Shown here one piece after another: positions 1 through 10,477 of a stretch of DNA of 64,000 nt (positions are counted from its first letter, which is position 1; every line of letters begins with the position of its first letter). The translations under genes were made by a program, and so were the position numbers. Source of the DNA: Pyropia yezoensis (lineage: Eukaryota; Rhodophyta; Bangiophyceae; Bangiales; Bangiaceae); the NCBI GenBank assembly GCA_009829735.1, contig CM020619.1:26314063-26378062 (forward strand), in the 5' to 3' direction. The notes below the pieces were generated by a model that was given only the letters and a program-made list of their open reading frames with translations, ran no database searches and had not been told where the DNA came from.

Positions 1-552
1 CCCAATCTAGTAGCCACTGGCGAGAAGGCGCGATTGGCCGACTCTGGGCTCTCCGCCTGTGCCTCTGCGCTGGGTACAGCCATCTCGGCCGCTAGCGGCT
101 GCTCCAGTGGCATCATCGACGATCTTGCTCCGGCAGCCGCCCTGGCGAATTTACACGGCGCCGAAGTCGCCGCCCAGCGTGTAGGAGCGAAGCGGCTCAG
201 CCAATTGGCGCTGTCTCTCTCAGCCCCCAGTGGTTCTCACCACATGTCTGCTGATTTTCCTTTTCTATTTTACTTTCGGTTGACGGAGGGACGGGTCTGA
301 TGGAGTCGCTGTGCGGACAAGACACTGACTGTTGCGACCGGGCTGCTATCCAATTTTCTTCCGCTGTCTTTGATTGTCTCCACGGTGGTTCTGTCGACTT
401 GGTTTGTTCTACTTCCCTGGCGATCGACGTGACATCAGAGCGGAGCGTCGGGCACACCACGACGCTGAGATCTCGAAAGCGGCGGCAGGGGTCGCAGTTC
501 CTCCCGTGGCGCCTCCCCCTGCTCGTCTGCGACTGTCACCCGCAGAGGCCGC
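1..552. other. Unassigned sequence at the window edge
   Basis: I recognise no gene here. Short open frames exist on both strands but none has recognisable domains. Pyrimidine-rich stretches around 255-275 and 355-375 could be intron or untranslated sequence belonging to the small frame that follows. Confidence 0.4.
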
Positions 553-898
553 CATGGATCTGACTGAGTTTATTTTCAGTGACGAGCAGAGCGGGCAGCG
601 AGTCTCTTTCTTGGCCGCGGTGACGACCGCCGCAAGGAAGTTTGGTTTCCGCGGGTCGACTTTGAGTGGGTCGGGTGACGTTGCACGATTGACAAGCCAG
701 CTGCTCGATGGTGTGGACGAGACGTCCAATGCTCGGTCCAGCTACGAGGCGAGCTGTCATGACTGGATCCGCGCACTGCGCGAGAAGAGCACGCGAGATC
801 GGGCGCTTGTGGCTGTCTCTGCGTTTGTTCCTTCTTTTCGATTGGTTCATATTATCTCTTTTTCTTTGCTTCAGGTAGATACACTCTGTGACCAATGA
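553..898 (+). CDS. Small hypothetical protein (115 codons), possibly an exon
   Basis: I do not recognise this protein. It is a 115-codon ATG frame beginning MDLTEFIFSDEQ with a balanced composition, unlike the Ala/Gly/Pro shadow frames nearby. Near its end, a long pyrimidine tract followed by TTGCTTCAG and GTAGAT (about 840-878) looks like a 3' splice site, so the last 20 or so codons may be intron and the gene may continue or be a fragment. The frame is open for about 60 codons upstream of the ATG, but only with non-ATG starts. No neighbour helps assign a role. Confidence 0.3.
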
Positions 899-1647
899 CT
901 TTTCTTTGCCTATATTTGCACTTGAGGGCACATGGCTCAGCTATGAGCACTGACAGGCGACGGCGGTCTGAAGCGGCGCGCTCGAGGGACAGCATCCGAC
1001 TGGCTGCCTTGGGGGCACACAATGAACGGCTGTGATTGGCGGCAGCCGACAATGCGCGGCCACTCCGTTGGAAGCACCCACATGCACCCAGGCGGCGCGC
1101 GGCGGAAAGGCGGCAACGGTCGGCGGCGGCGGTGTCGGCGTCGCGGGCGGTGGCGCGCGTGGCGGGGGGGGTGCAGCAGCTGTCGGCGGCATGGGCGGCG
1201 GCCAAGCACACGTCCGCCGGCGCTTTGTGGTGGGGGTGGGGAGGGTTCGGGCGAAGGGGGGCGCTCCCGCTGTCGTTGCCGCCGGCCCCAGCGGTGGGCG
1301 CGATCCCCTCCGCGCCACGCCTGGGGTCGGCGCCGGCGCGGCCGGGCGCTCGGGCCCGGTGGGGGGGGGTGAGGGGGAGGGATGTAGGGTGCGAGTGGTG
1401 GGTGTGCTCGTTGTATCTGTGGCGGGGGGAGCAGTTTTTTCATGTGTGTTTCAGGGGTGTGCCGACCGAGGGGAGCTCGGCAGAGCGGGTAGTTCTCTGC
1501 GCGTGGGGGCGGCCAATTGCGGGGGCAGTTGTTTCCAAGTTACTGGTTGTGGTTTCTTTGTGCGTGGTGCGGAGAACCTCGGAGGTTTCCTTGTCGTTGA
1601 CGGGGGAGTGTGCTTGCCTTTTTCGAATGCTGATAAACATGGAGTGA
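899..1647. other. GC-rich intergenic block
   Basis: The stretch 1090-1380 is dominated by GGC/GCG/GGG runs and is open in several frames on both strands, which is what GC bias alone gives. I see no conserved motif. It ends at the left terminal inverted repeat of the pogo-like transposon. Confidence 0.5.
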
Positions 1648-1667
1648 GCGTCGGAAAATCACAAATT
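1648..1667 (+). repeat. Left terminal inverted repeat of pogo-like element
   Basis: Twenty bases, identical to the reverse complement of 3515-3534. It is followed by two further direct copies of the unit to about 1706, a likely multi-site transposase-binding array. Confidence 0.9.
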
Positions 1668-1783
1668 GCGTCGGAAAATCACAAATTGCGTCGGAAAATC
1701 ACAATTACAGAACGTAGGAATCGCGAGACGAGGAAAGAAGAATAAGAAGAATAAGAGCGCAGGTGCCGTGTGTCGCAACAAAC

Positions 1784-3430
1784 CTAAGCGGGAACTGAAG
1801 CACTCGATACATCACACCCACCAAGATGCCCTGTAAGGGCCTCGACTGCAATTGCGCTGCCCTTGCAGGCAGGGCACTGCCGAAAGAGGGCACTTTCACA
1901 GACGACCCACCCCCCACCCCCCCTGTGCTCTTTCTTCTCACACACACGGCAAATGCGCCCCACGCGAGCCGCCGCATTCTCGGACCTCTTCTCGGTCTTC
2001 TCCTCCCGTCGCTGGACGCGCGCAATGGCCCTTTCCGCCACTTCTTTCTCCTTCTGGAGCCGGTCCGCCGTGCGCTGCTTGTCTTTGGCGAGGAGGGCCG
2101 CCGGGGAGTGCACAATACCCCGCTGTACGGCAGCCTGTCCAGTCCCCACCGCCCCGGCGGCTGCTACCATCCTCTCCCGTGACGCCTGGATGACCTCCGA
2201 CGCCGCCGCTCGCATCTGGTCCATGGCAGTCTCCCCAGCAGTCGCCAAGCCGAGGTTGTCCCTTGCGCGCGCCAAAACCTTGTCTTTGTTGAACGGGTAC
2301 AGGCCCGTAGTCGCAAATGACTCGCGCACAATGTGGGGCAGGAAGGCCTTGCGCTCAGCAGTAAAAGCCGAGGCCAGCAGCGCGTCACGGGTGTCAATAT
2401 TGACGAGCTTCCCGTCCATCACCAGCTGCTCGTTGGACCGCCGTACAAGGTTGTGAAAGGTGGCAAATGGGGACGCGTCGAGGGGCTGCAGGAAATGGGA
2501 GGTGTTGGGGGGTAGGAAGAAGAGGTACACTTGACGGTCAAGGGCCTTCTCAAGGGTATCTGGGCGCATATGGGCGCCAAGGCGGTCCCCAAATAGCAGC
2601 AGGTTGGTAGACGGGTTGCGCACGGCCCATTCCGTCGCCACCAGGTCCACCACCTGGGCAAACGTGTCGCCGTCCAGGAAGCCCGTCTCCGTCCAACAGT
2701 AGTACCTCGGCCACCCCCGCCCGCTCTCCCTCGGGGCGGCGTGAAGCTTAAAGTTGACGTCCGCGGCCTGGCCCTCCTCAACCTTGGCCTTCATGACGTA
2801 GACGCTCAAAAACACCGAGCCGTCTGCCGCGACAAACGAGAGCAGCGACGCCACGGTACTGTGGCGCGTTGATAGGGCATTGGCCCGCTCTTTTTCGGCC
2901 GACTCGACCCACTGGGTGTCCATGCGGCCGCCCTTGTTGACGACCCGCGTCTCATCGTAGTTCATGATGCCCCCAGCGGTGAAGTGGTGGTGCTCCAGCA
3001 ACTCCTTCAACTCCACGCAGAATGTCTCAACAGACTGCATCACTCGCGGGCCCGCCCGCTTGTCGGAAAGTGCCTTGCGCGCCCTGCGGGTCAGCTGTCC
3101 CTTGTGCCGCTTGACCCACCTCCGCAGCCAAGACGCGGACAGCTCCTTCTTCCACTTCCGCTGCACGAGTTGGCGCACCTGCATGTTGGAGAGCGGCATG
3201 TTGTTCATGCTGAACGCCTGCGCAAGCGCCACCAGCGTGGCGTCCTGCTCAGCCGAGAGGGTGGCGTTGCCGTGGGCGCCGGGGTTGCGGGGGTGGGCAC
3301 GGTGGTAGGCCACCCGGAGGGCGGGCACAGAGACCCCGGTGTCCCGCGACACAGCGTCAAAGGCGCTCTTCAGGGTTCCACCATCCTTCCGCAGCTTCTC
3401 CACCTCGTCCAGTAGGTCGGCCGCCTTCAT
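1784..3430 (-). CDS. DDE_1-type (pogo/jerky/CENP-B family) transposase, 548 aa
   Basis: It catalyses cut-and-paste transposition of the surrounding element. The N-terminal third looks like a helix-turn-helix pair of the CENP-B/Psq kind (residues ~1-130, ending in a basic LRRWVKRHKGQLTRR stretch). The catalytic core shows NYDETRV (D159), LFGDRLGAH (D282) and PPNTSHFLQPLD (D318), giving a DD35D triad; the last block is the signature of the family. The C-terminus has a Cys/His cluster (CRVC, CESALFRQCPAC, GHLGGC) that may bind zinc or the subterminal repeats. The ATG at 3430 is the first ATG; the frame extends 11 codons upstream only with a GTG. It is intact, so probably functional. Confidence 0.9.
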   Translation of the reverse strand: MKAADLLDEVEKLRKDGGTLKSAFDAVSRDTGVSVPALRVAYHRAHPRNPGAHGNATLSAEQDATLVALAQAFSMNNMPLSNMQVRQLVQRKWKKELSASWLRRWVKRHKGQLTRRARKALSDKRAGPRVMQSVETFCVELKELLEHHHFTAGGIMNYDETRVVNKGGRMDTQWVESAEKERANALSTRHSTVASLLSFVAADGSVFLSVYVMKAKVEEGQAADVNFKLHAAPRESGRGWPRYYCWTETGFLDGDTFAQVVDLVATEWAVRNPSTNLLLFGDRLGAHMRPDTLEKALDRQVYLFFLPPNTSHFLQPLDASPFATFHNLVRRSNEQLVMDGKLVNIDTRDALLASAFTAERKAFLPHIVRESFATTGLYPFNKDKVLARARDNLGLATAGETAMDQMRAAASEVIQASRERMVAAAGAVGTGQAAVQRGIVHSPAALLAKDKQRTADRLQKEKEVAERAIARVQRREEKTEKRSENAAARVGRICRVCEKKEHRGGGGWVVCESALFRQCPACKGSAIAVEALTGHLGGCDVSSASVPA

Positions 3431-3514
3431 AGTTGCCAGGAGGAGGGAATAAGGAAGGCGCACGGATGAGTCGAAGCGGCGATCTGGTCAATGCAAGATG
3501 TGATTTTTCAACGA

Positions 3515-3534
3515 AATTTGTGATTTTCCGACGC
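3515..3534 (-). repeat. Right terminal inverted repeat of pogo-like element
   Basis: Exact reverse complement of the left repeat. A weaker second unit (TGTGATTTTTCAACG) lies inside it at about 3499-3513. Confidence 0.9.
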
Positions 3535-3537
3535 TGA

Positions 3538-5612
3538 CTCATGGGGCTGGTGGTCTGGACGGCCGGTGGTGGTGGGGTGGTGCGCAGGGGCGCAACCCTT
3601 TGCCTTTGACGTCCTCCGTGTGTGATGGAAAGGCCAGTGGCAATAAGAGAGTTCTTGGTCATACGCGCAACGCCCATGCCGGGTGAGCTGGATGTGCTCA
3701 CAAAGGGGCTGGAGGGCAAGTAGGAGAATCCGCGGCGGTGGCCGCCGGCTGGTCGGCAGCGTCGCTGCGGCTGCTGTCGTCGGCGGCCGACGCCTCCACC
3801 GCCCCAAGGGGCGGCAGGACTGCCGCGCGGCCTCCCTTCAACGCACGGTGGCGCCGGGAGGGGCCTTCCCGGCGGCAACCGTGTGGGCGGCGGGCGGCAC
3901 GACGAGCGAGGGCAGCGTGGTGTGCCCACGGCCCGTCGGGTGCCCGCCAGTGGTGCCGGCGGGGCCCCGCAGTGGCAGGGGCGCTGCCGGTGGGGGTGCG
4001 GCGGCGGGCTGCCAGCAGCGGCCACCCCGGTGACCGCCGCCGGGTTGCTGGCAGCGGCCGCGAGCGCCCCCTCGGCGGCCGCCGATGCGCACGCCGCGGC
4101 TCTTGCGGTCGTGGGGACGTGGTCGGCAGGGGATCGCCCCTATAAGCCGAGACCCGCGCGCCCGCCACCCGGCCCACCACCCCCCGCGCGCCCACCTCCC
4201 GCCGCCGCCGACGAGTGCGCCGCGGCGCGCCCGTCACCTGTCGCCCCTCGCGCCTCGTCGTCGCCCGACGCCAGAACAGCCATCGCGGCGTCGCTGCAGC
4301 GCGGCGCCATGGCGGCGGCTGCGGTGGCGGGGGCGGCGGCGTCCAGGGCGGAGGGGGTTGCGACAAGGGGGAAGCACCCCTCGCCGCCCAGCAACAGCCC
4401 CCCCCCTCCCGAGACGCCCCGCCGCCACTACTTGCACCCGCCCCTGGCCGCCAGCCCGCCGCGCTGGGCTCGACGGAGGGGGATCGCTCCCCCATGCGCC
4501 GCCGCAGCACCCCCCCATCGCCGCAGCCACTTGTAGCATATCCGCCCTTTGTACCGAATTCCGGTATTGTCTGGCTGGTAGCCCACCTGACTGGTGGCCC
4601 CAACCTTGTCGGTATGGGCCCGCTTGTGGCTCGCCCTTTGGGGGACTACTTTTGTTTTGTATTGTTTATCTGTCCTTGCCTTGGAGGGATCTTTTATGTT
4701 GATTGCCATGCTCATAGCGATCGGCCGTCCGGCTCCCGCTCGGTCGCGCGACCAGCATGTTCTTTCGCCCTTATTCGCGACGTGGGGGCTCGCCACCGCC
4801 GTTCAGCCGGCTTGCTTCCCATCGAACGTCTGAGAGCTAAAGGATTGTCTTCTTTGCCTTTACGGTAATAGCTGTCTTTGCCTTCAGGACGTCGGTCGGT
4901 CCCATATCCGTTTATTGGTCAACACGTATTCCACACCACCGCCCCCGTTCTCCCCCTCCCTGGCCGCCGCCCAGGCGGATGCGGCCGGCGCACTGGCGGC
5001 CGTCGCCGGCGTGGCGTTCGTCGCCACCGTCGAAAGGAGGGTGTTCATCGCGGCGGCCGTCGCAGCCGCCACGCCCTCCGTCGCCGGCCCGTCCCCGGCC
5101 GCGAACTTGTCCCCGGCGGCCAGCCCGTCGCCGGCGCCGGCCGCTAGGGCGGCCACGCCGCGCCCGCGTGCCGCCGCTGCCCCCGCTGCGCCGCCGACAA
5201 GCCCTTCCGTCTCGACCGCCGTGCCGCCCTTCGCCGCCGTCGCCGGGAGGATGTCGAGCTCGGCGGCAGTCGCCGCCGCCGCGTCCGCCATCAGCTGCCT
5301 GTCGCCACCCATGTCAATGGCGACGGTGGCCGGCCCTATGCCGGCCCCGGCCCAAAATTCTCAGCATCTGGCTCTTCCAGGGTGAAACAAAGAAAAGCAA
5401 ACATAACGAAGCAGAAGTCAAGGCGGCCCCAGCTGACCAGGAAGGGCCGGAAACACGCCCACCCATGGCATTCCTTCCCCAGTCATCTCGGGAAGGTTGC
5501 GCAGGACCTGCCGCCGCGCCTCGCGAAAATGGCCTTGTATAGATGACAAAGAGAGAGAATAAAATGCGAGAACATGAGCAGTACGATCCGGCAACAGCAG
5601 ATGCCAATACAC
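3538..5612. other. GC-rich intergenic block, no gene recognised
   Basis: From 3700 to 4540 and 4910 to 5370 the sequence is mostly GCC/GGC-type triplets and is open on both strands. A 142-codon ATG frame on the minus strand (5312 to 4884) encodes an Ala-rich product that could be an exon, but it has no motif. The segment 4540-4900 is more balanced in composition and holds nothing I recognise. Confidence 0.4.
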
Positions 5613-6506
5613 CTAGCTGCGCACTCCATGCTTGTAGTCCTCAAAAACAGGCTCAATGGCAGAGAAGTCTGGTGAATAAGGAGAGAGACGGATACGAGCG
5701 ACCCCGTTCTCCTCAAAAATCTCATCCGCAAACGCAGTGTGAGCAGAGGCGTTATCGTACACCACCACGCAGTCACTGGGCTGCTCTGACCAAGGCAAAC
5801 CAGGGTGATACGCAATCATTCTCCGCACCAGGCTGGTGCAAAATAAAACGAAATCATCACCATTCAATGCAGTGGTTACCTCAATAACATAGAGCTCCAA
5901 AATACCACGAGTATACGATATGGCCGCCGTGGAAGAGAAGCGCGCGCGGGCCCGAGAGTCCGGCGCGAGCGCTTCCAGTGGTCGACCAATGGGCGCCCAG
6001 CCGCGCCGGCGCACCATGGCCTGACCAGCCACGTGCGTTTCGTCGAGGACGACGATGCAGCGATCTGGGACTTGACGGTACAGCCGACAAAGAGCCACCC
6101 TCAATGCCTGCGACCTCTCCAGCGCCAGTGGCTCGGCCTGCTTCACCGAAAATCCGATCTTGTGCAGCATTCGAGACAGTGTGCTTGTCGACACTGGCCA
6201 GCTCTGCTCCCAACCAGGCAGGTCCGCCAGCTTCCCAAATAATGCCTCCATTTCCCACAGAAACATTTCCGGGTGGGAGCGCACCAGCGTGTTCAGCGCG
6301 GCCAAAACTTCTTGATTGAAGACCACGGCGTCCGCATGCCTGTTGTGGATGACATCATCGTTCCAAGGGGAGCCATGGCGCTCGAAATCGGCCCACCACT
6401 GCTTCACAGCTGCAAGCTTGCACCCGACGTGCTCCAAAATGGACGCCCATGATATTCCTTGGCGCCGGTTCTCGATGACCTGCCGTCGGATAGCAATAGG
6501 GTACAT
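5613..6506 (-). CDS. IS630/Tc1-like DDE transposase, 297 aa
   Basis: It moves a Tc1/mariner-IS630 superfamily transposon. An N-terminal helix-turn-helix (residues ~1-55, MYPIAIRRQVIENRRQG onward) precedes a spacer and a DDE_3 catalytic domain: VVLDETHV (D155), VVYDNASAHT (D251) and SPDFSAIEPVFEDYK (E285), with 33 residues between the second Asp and the Glu, as in IS630-type enzymes. I chose the ATG at 6506 because the helix-turn-helix starts there; upstream ATGs at 6704 and 6674 are possible. The open frame runs on into the neighbouring LTR, which is accidental. I could not find terminal inverted repeats. The outer gypsy element inserted about 280 bp upstream may have separated the right end. 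Confidence 0.85.
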   Translation of the reverse strand: MYPIAIRRQVIENRRQGISWASILEHVGCKLAAVKQWWADFERHGSPWNDDVIHNRHADAVVFNQEVLAALNTLVRSHPEMFLWEMEALFGKLADLPGWEQSWPVSTSTLSRMLHKIGFSVKQAEPLALERSQALRVALCRLYRQVPDRCIVVLDETHVAGQAMVRRRGWAPIGRPLEALAPDSRARARFSSTAAISYTRGILELYVIEVTTALNGDDFVLFCTSLVRRMIAYHPGLPWSEQPSDCVVVYDNASAHTAFADEIFEENGVARIRLSPYSPDFSAIEPVFEDYKHGVRS

Positions 6507-6784
6507 GGTTGTGTTGGGGAGGGAGGCTGAACGCGTCAGCGCCGATACCCGATGTCCACAGGTCGACTTGGCCTGGCGACTTGGCCTGGAACCGGCCACG
6601 ACCGCCGGCGCCCGAACTGAACCCATTACGGACGTTTTCAAAAATGCCCTATTTGCGAAATTATATAGCGACATATTGTTAATATAATTCAATAACCGTC
6701 GCATAATGGCGCGCTCGCTCCAGCGCGCCGTTCGGCAGAGGCTGTGCTGCGCCACACAGGATCCGACGTCCAACCAGCCGGAAA

Positions 6785-7429
6785 TGTAGCGTAATGGGAC
6801 CCAGATTCCCGGACCCAGAAACCACAACCACACACACAGAGACCACAGTCCGAAGCCCAGGAAGGAACAGGTAAGAGCCCTTGTTGATCCACTCGCCCGC
6901 CACGATACGAGGCAAAGGTAAACAGGACAAAAGCCCGAGGGAGAAGGAACCCAAAGTACTGTTCATTTTACAAGATGGCCCCGGGGAGAACCCCGGAGCA
7001 CCCCTCAAGAACCTCCCCCCCTGGCCCCTCCAGGGACCCTGAGCGAGGCCCCAAGAAGACGCCCCCAGCGGGCCAAGTGCCAGAAAGGCACCGGCCGCTC
7101 ACCGGGCCAACACACAAAAAGCAAGTGAAATCCCCCCACACACAAATGTCAATCCCCAAAAAAAAACCCAGTGGGAAAAAGGGGAAAGACACGAAATCAC
7201 GCAAGGAAAACAAATGCGAAAAATCAAACAAATAACCCGAAGGTCAGTATGCCCCAACCCGGCAAGTCCACCGCTCCAGGTGACCAATCAGGGCACCGGG
7301 CGTGTCGCCACTGCCCCGGGCCACCGATGCAGGGATCCTCGGCCAGCGCGTGGTTCCACGTAACGCTGCCAGCCGGGTCCCAAGTCAGTCTCCCGGGTTC
7401 CAACGGTCCCAGGGGCTCAGAACGCCACA
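6785..7429 (-). repeat. 3' LTR of outer gypsy element
   Basis: Same length as the 5' LTR and nearly identical. It lies about 280 bp upstream of the IS630-like transposase start. Open frames seen inside it occur in both LTR copies and are not genes. Confidence 0.93.
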
Positions 7430-9055
7430 TGGCCCCCTCACTAGGGCCGAGCGTCCCGCCGGCCAACAAGGAATCCGAGGAAAGGGACTGGGGAACGTCT
7501 GACAGGGTTACAACAGGGCCACAACGAACGGGTTGTGGGGCCAGTGTCTGTCAACAGGGGCTCCCCCGACAAGTGTCTCGTGCCAGGGGAACCCGTTCAG
7601 ACTGGCCAGGGGCGGGTACAGGAGAGGTGTGGGCCACGCGCAGAGGAACCAAAGGGGGTGTGGCGCAGCCCGCGCCGGCCGCCCACCTGCATTCCTCCTC
7701 CCCGTCGCCCTCCCCATGTGGCGCTGCACGCCAGGGGGGGGTGACGCGGTGTAGGGGCACAGGCGGGGGCCAGCGGAACGTGGGCGCAGCCCTGGTACCA
7801 TTTGGAACGCAGGGGGCCAGTGGATAAGAGCACCCTCACGGGTTCCCTCGTCCCCAGCACCCGGGTCCCATCGTACCATCGTCCCCGCGGCGCTTCCCGT
7901 GGTCACCTCGTTCTCCCCCGTTTCCTCGTTCCCCTTCTCCGTCTCCGTGCCCACGTACCTCATCACCCGTTCCACCACGTTCCCCTCCACCCTGGCCCCT
8001 ATGGATACCGGCAGCGCCGCGGCGGGTTCGCCTGCTGGCGCTGGCCCTGGGGCTCCCAACCGTCAAGGTGACCGAGCTGGGCAAGGTGGCCCCGCTACTG
8101 GGTCCGGCGTACCAGGTGGTCAAGGCGTACGTGTTACCCAAGGTGGTCCCGCTACGGGGCCAGGCGTACTACCTGCGAGCCAAGAGGAAACCGGGGCGGG
8201 CCAGTCGTACGCGGTCGTCACGCTCCGGACGGGTACCCAGGTCGTGTGGGGCCCGGCAACCATATGGGCTCCGGGGGGACCGACGGGAACAAGACGGACG
8301 GCGGACGTGGCACCGATGGGCTCCTGTAACCAAGTGCTGGTACCGACGTGCAACCGTCCAGGCATCCCGTACCAGGCGGCATCATGTCCAAGTACCAACA
8401 GGTTCACGGGACGTAGGGGACCGTCAAGGAAGCGTTCAACAAGCCGGGTAACGACGGAACGTGGAACCAAGAAGTCAACCAGTTCAACAGGACAAGGTAC
8501 TAGGGACCCAAGAAAAGAAGGGAGACCAGGACCAAGGACACCACCGCGTGGGACGAGGCACCCGCCGCGCGGCAAGGCACCAAGGGCACCAACGTGGAAG
8601 TGTCAAGGACAGTCAAGAGGGTCCCGTCAAGGTTCACACGGACCCACGTCGAGGACACAGAGGGTTGCCAGCGTGCCCAGCACCACGGAGGTGGGTGTCC
8701 AAGGTCGCAGGGGGTCGTGGGGGGGAGAGCCATGAGTGGGATTTGGTGTAAGCAACCTCCGCGTTGCAACGCCACATAGTAATAAATCGTTGATCCCACA
8801 TTCTTGCAACGCCTCTAATCCGCTCCCGCGCCCGGGGAAGAAGATGCGACTTAGCCGATTTCGATGACGGGGAACACGATGGTGGCCACGACGGTGACAA
8901 TAAAGTAGCCCCCCCATCAAAAAATCTTTGCAGGAACTAAATGTTGCCTTTGGTGTCCCGAGTCGAACCACCAACCTGCCCACCTACTCGGGTGTTTCTA
9001 CCAGCACTTGGCCTCGGAGAACCGGCTGACCAAGTCAAGGGTGCGTGCCCCAGGG
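7430..9055. other. 3' non-coding/antisense segment of outer element with PPT-like tract
   Basis: About 1.6 kb between integrase and 3' LTR. Next to the LTR, the minus strand reads TGAGGGGGCCA, a short polypurine-like tract suitable for plus-strand priming. The 16-mer at 7431-7446 recurs exactly at 21690-21705 inside pol. Confidence 0.6.
8001..8735 (+). CDS. Antisense open frame between integrase and 3' LTR of outer element (244 aa)
   Basis: This ATG frame reads opposite to gag-pol. The product is Gly/Pro/Thr/Arg-rich with a duplicated segment (GQGGPATGSG and TQGGPATGPG, encoded by a 57-bp imperfect tandem repeat at about 8080-8195), and has no recognisable domain. It may be non-coding low-complexity sequence. 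It is listed because the inner element carries a much longer antisense frame in the same place. Confidence 0.3.
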   Translation: MDTGSAAAGSPAGAGPGAPNRQGDRAGQGGPATGSGVPGGQGVRVTQGGPATGPGVLPASQEETGAGQSYAVVTLRTGTQVVWGPATIWAPGGPTGTRRTADVAPMGSCNQVLVPTCNRPGIPYQAASCPSTNRFTGRRGPSRKRSTSRVTTERGTKKSTSSTGQGTRDPRKEGRPGPRTPPRGTRHPPRGKAPRAPTWKCQGQSRGSRQGSHGPTSRTQRVASVPSTTEVGVQGRRGSWGGEP

Positions 9056-10477
9056 TTAGCAACGGGGCCACATGTCTGCACCCGGTTCAAGGTTCCAGGG
9101 CCACACAGCATAGATAGCCTTGAACGGTTCCAGTAGTACGATGGCCTCCTCTTCCCGCAGTGGAGGTTCGGTCCCCACGCGTTCACAGTACTGGATAACC
9201 TTGGCCCTGTCGAACTTGTGGTAAGGTTCCCAGGTATCCTCGGACTGGGCGTAACCCCACCAGCGTACCAAGAGCCAAAGGCTCCTTTCCTGGTCCCTGT
9301 CGTGCCCCAAGAAACGTTCCCAAACAAAAGGGGTGCTAGAGTCCTCGTGGTCCAGGGGTGCAACCGGTTCCTGCGGACCATGTAACATGGACGTGGAATC
9401 CGTCTGGCCAGAGGGTGTGGGTGCTCGGGCCACATGGTCACTACTGACCCGGTCACGGATCCCTTCAACTAGTACCGTGAACGTATGCTCATCCCGGTCC
9501 ACGACCCGATAGGGACCCTTGACCCTCTGGTCCAGCTTTTTCCGACTGTCGTCGTTGGTATCCACGTATACCCAGTCTCCCACGCGAAGGGTCTCGTTCA
9601 CAGGCGTAACCCGTTTATCGTAACCCCTCTTGTACCGACGCTGGGCCAGGTCAAGGTTCTTGCGTACCGTGAAGGCTAGGTTCCTGAGGTGGGCCCGTCT
9701 CATCTCGCGTACCTGGCGTGCGTTGCCACTGAACTCCTTGGGATACGGGGACCCTGGGAGCCGGTCCAGTGCAAAGGTACGCACGCGTTCAGGGATAACG
9801 AACTCAAACGGGGCCACAGCGGTACTCTGTTGTGGCCTTGTGTTGTACGCCACGGTAAGCACGGAAACCAATTCGTCCCACTGGTCCTGATGGTCCTCAA
9901 TGTACGTACCTAACTGGGCCACGATAGTACGGTTCAAGCGTTCCACTTGTCCCTGGGTCTGCGGATGGTACGTGGTAGACGTTACGTGTTTGATCCCAAG
10001 CATACTGCAGACGCCACGGAAGTGCGTGGACGCCAGCTGGGGCCCGTTGTCAGTCAGTAACGTTTCCGGGGGCCCGTAAGAAGCGACCCACGTATCCAGA
10101 AAGGCCGAGGCCACCACTTCCGCGTCCTGACTGCTAATGGGTACCACTCTGGTCAGCTTGGTAAACCTGTCAACGATAACCAAAAGGTACTTGTTCCCGT
10201 TCACTGTCTCAGGCAAGGGTCCCAACAGGTCAAGGCATATGTCCTTAAAGGGATCCGTTGCGGGGAACAGCTTCAACGGATTGGTACGTCGCCTTCCTTG
10301 AACCTTGCCCTTGGAACAAGCGGTACAGTTGGTAACAAAAGCGTGCACATCGGCCACCATAGTTTCCCAGTAGAACGTTCGTCTCATAGAGGTATACATC
10401 TTGTTAATCCCAGGGTGTCACGCGTGGCCTGGTTCATGTTCCAAAGTCAGTAACTCCTGCTGTAGTTCCTTGGGTAC
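9056..10477 (-). pseudogene. Pol of outer gypsy element, C-terminal part (integrase with chromodomain)
   Basis: This inserts element cDNA into the genome. It holds the HHCC zinc-binding region (H residues around 10420, then NCTACSKGK), a DDE core with CLDLLGPLP, LLTDNGPQ and GQVERLNR, a GPY/F-like module (KGPYRVV) and a C-terminal chromodomain (FVWERFLGHD, LLVRWWGYAQSEDTWEP). A TGA at 10418-10420 interrupts the zinc-binding region in frame, so translation from the natural start would stop; an ATG at 10399 leaves 447 open codons. The 5' end abuts the GGTAC target copy of the inner element. Confidence 0.9.

Larger units (their letters stand above)
1648..3534. mobile_element. Complete pogo/jerky-like DNA transposon (1887 bp)
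   Basis: The ends are perfect 20-bp terminal inverted repeats: GCGTCGGAAAATCACAAATT at 1648-1667 and its reverse complement at 3515-3534. The 20-bp unit is repeated in tandem at the left end (starting at 1648, 1668 and, one base shorter, 1688). A diverged second unit lies just inside the right end. A trinucleotide TGA flanks both sides (1645-1647 and 3535-3537) and is the likely target-site duplication. The interior is almost filled by one minus-strand transposase frame. The intact frame and perfect ends indicate recent activity. Pogo-group elements normally duplicate TA, so the TGA flank is atypical. Confidence 0.85.

Noticed and set aside
1032-1745. Open frame of over 200 codons
   Set aside because: Ala/Gly low complexity and a GTG or similar start; overlapping frames on both strands are equally open, and it runs into the transposon end.
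3698-4603. 301-codon minus-strand frame
   Set aside because: Arg/Pro/Gly composition typical of GC-bias shadow frames, no motif, and overlapping open frames in most registers.
5534-6784. Terminal inverted repeats for the IS630-like element
   Set aside because: I compared the AT-rich flanks on both sides by eye and found no convincing inverted match; the far end may have been displaced by the gypsy insertion.
6968-7231. 88-codon frame within the LTR, also present at 24719-24982
   Set aside because: It is part of the LTR repeat and is conserved only because the LTRs are near-identical.
8950-8995. tRNA-like sequence (minus-strand GGTTCGACTC)
   Set aside because: The flanking CCCGAGT/ACTCGGG arms form a stem with a 22-nt loop, and no acceptor, D or anticodon arms fit. 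Treated as chance inside the retroelement.
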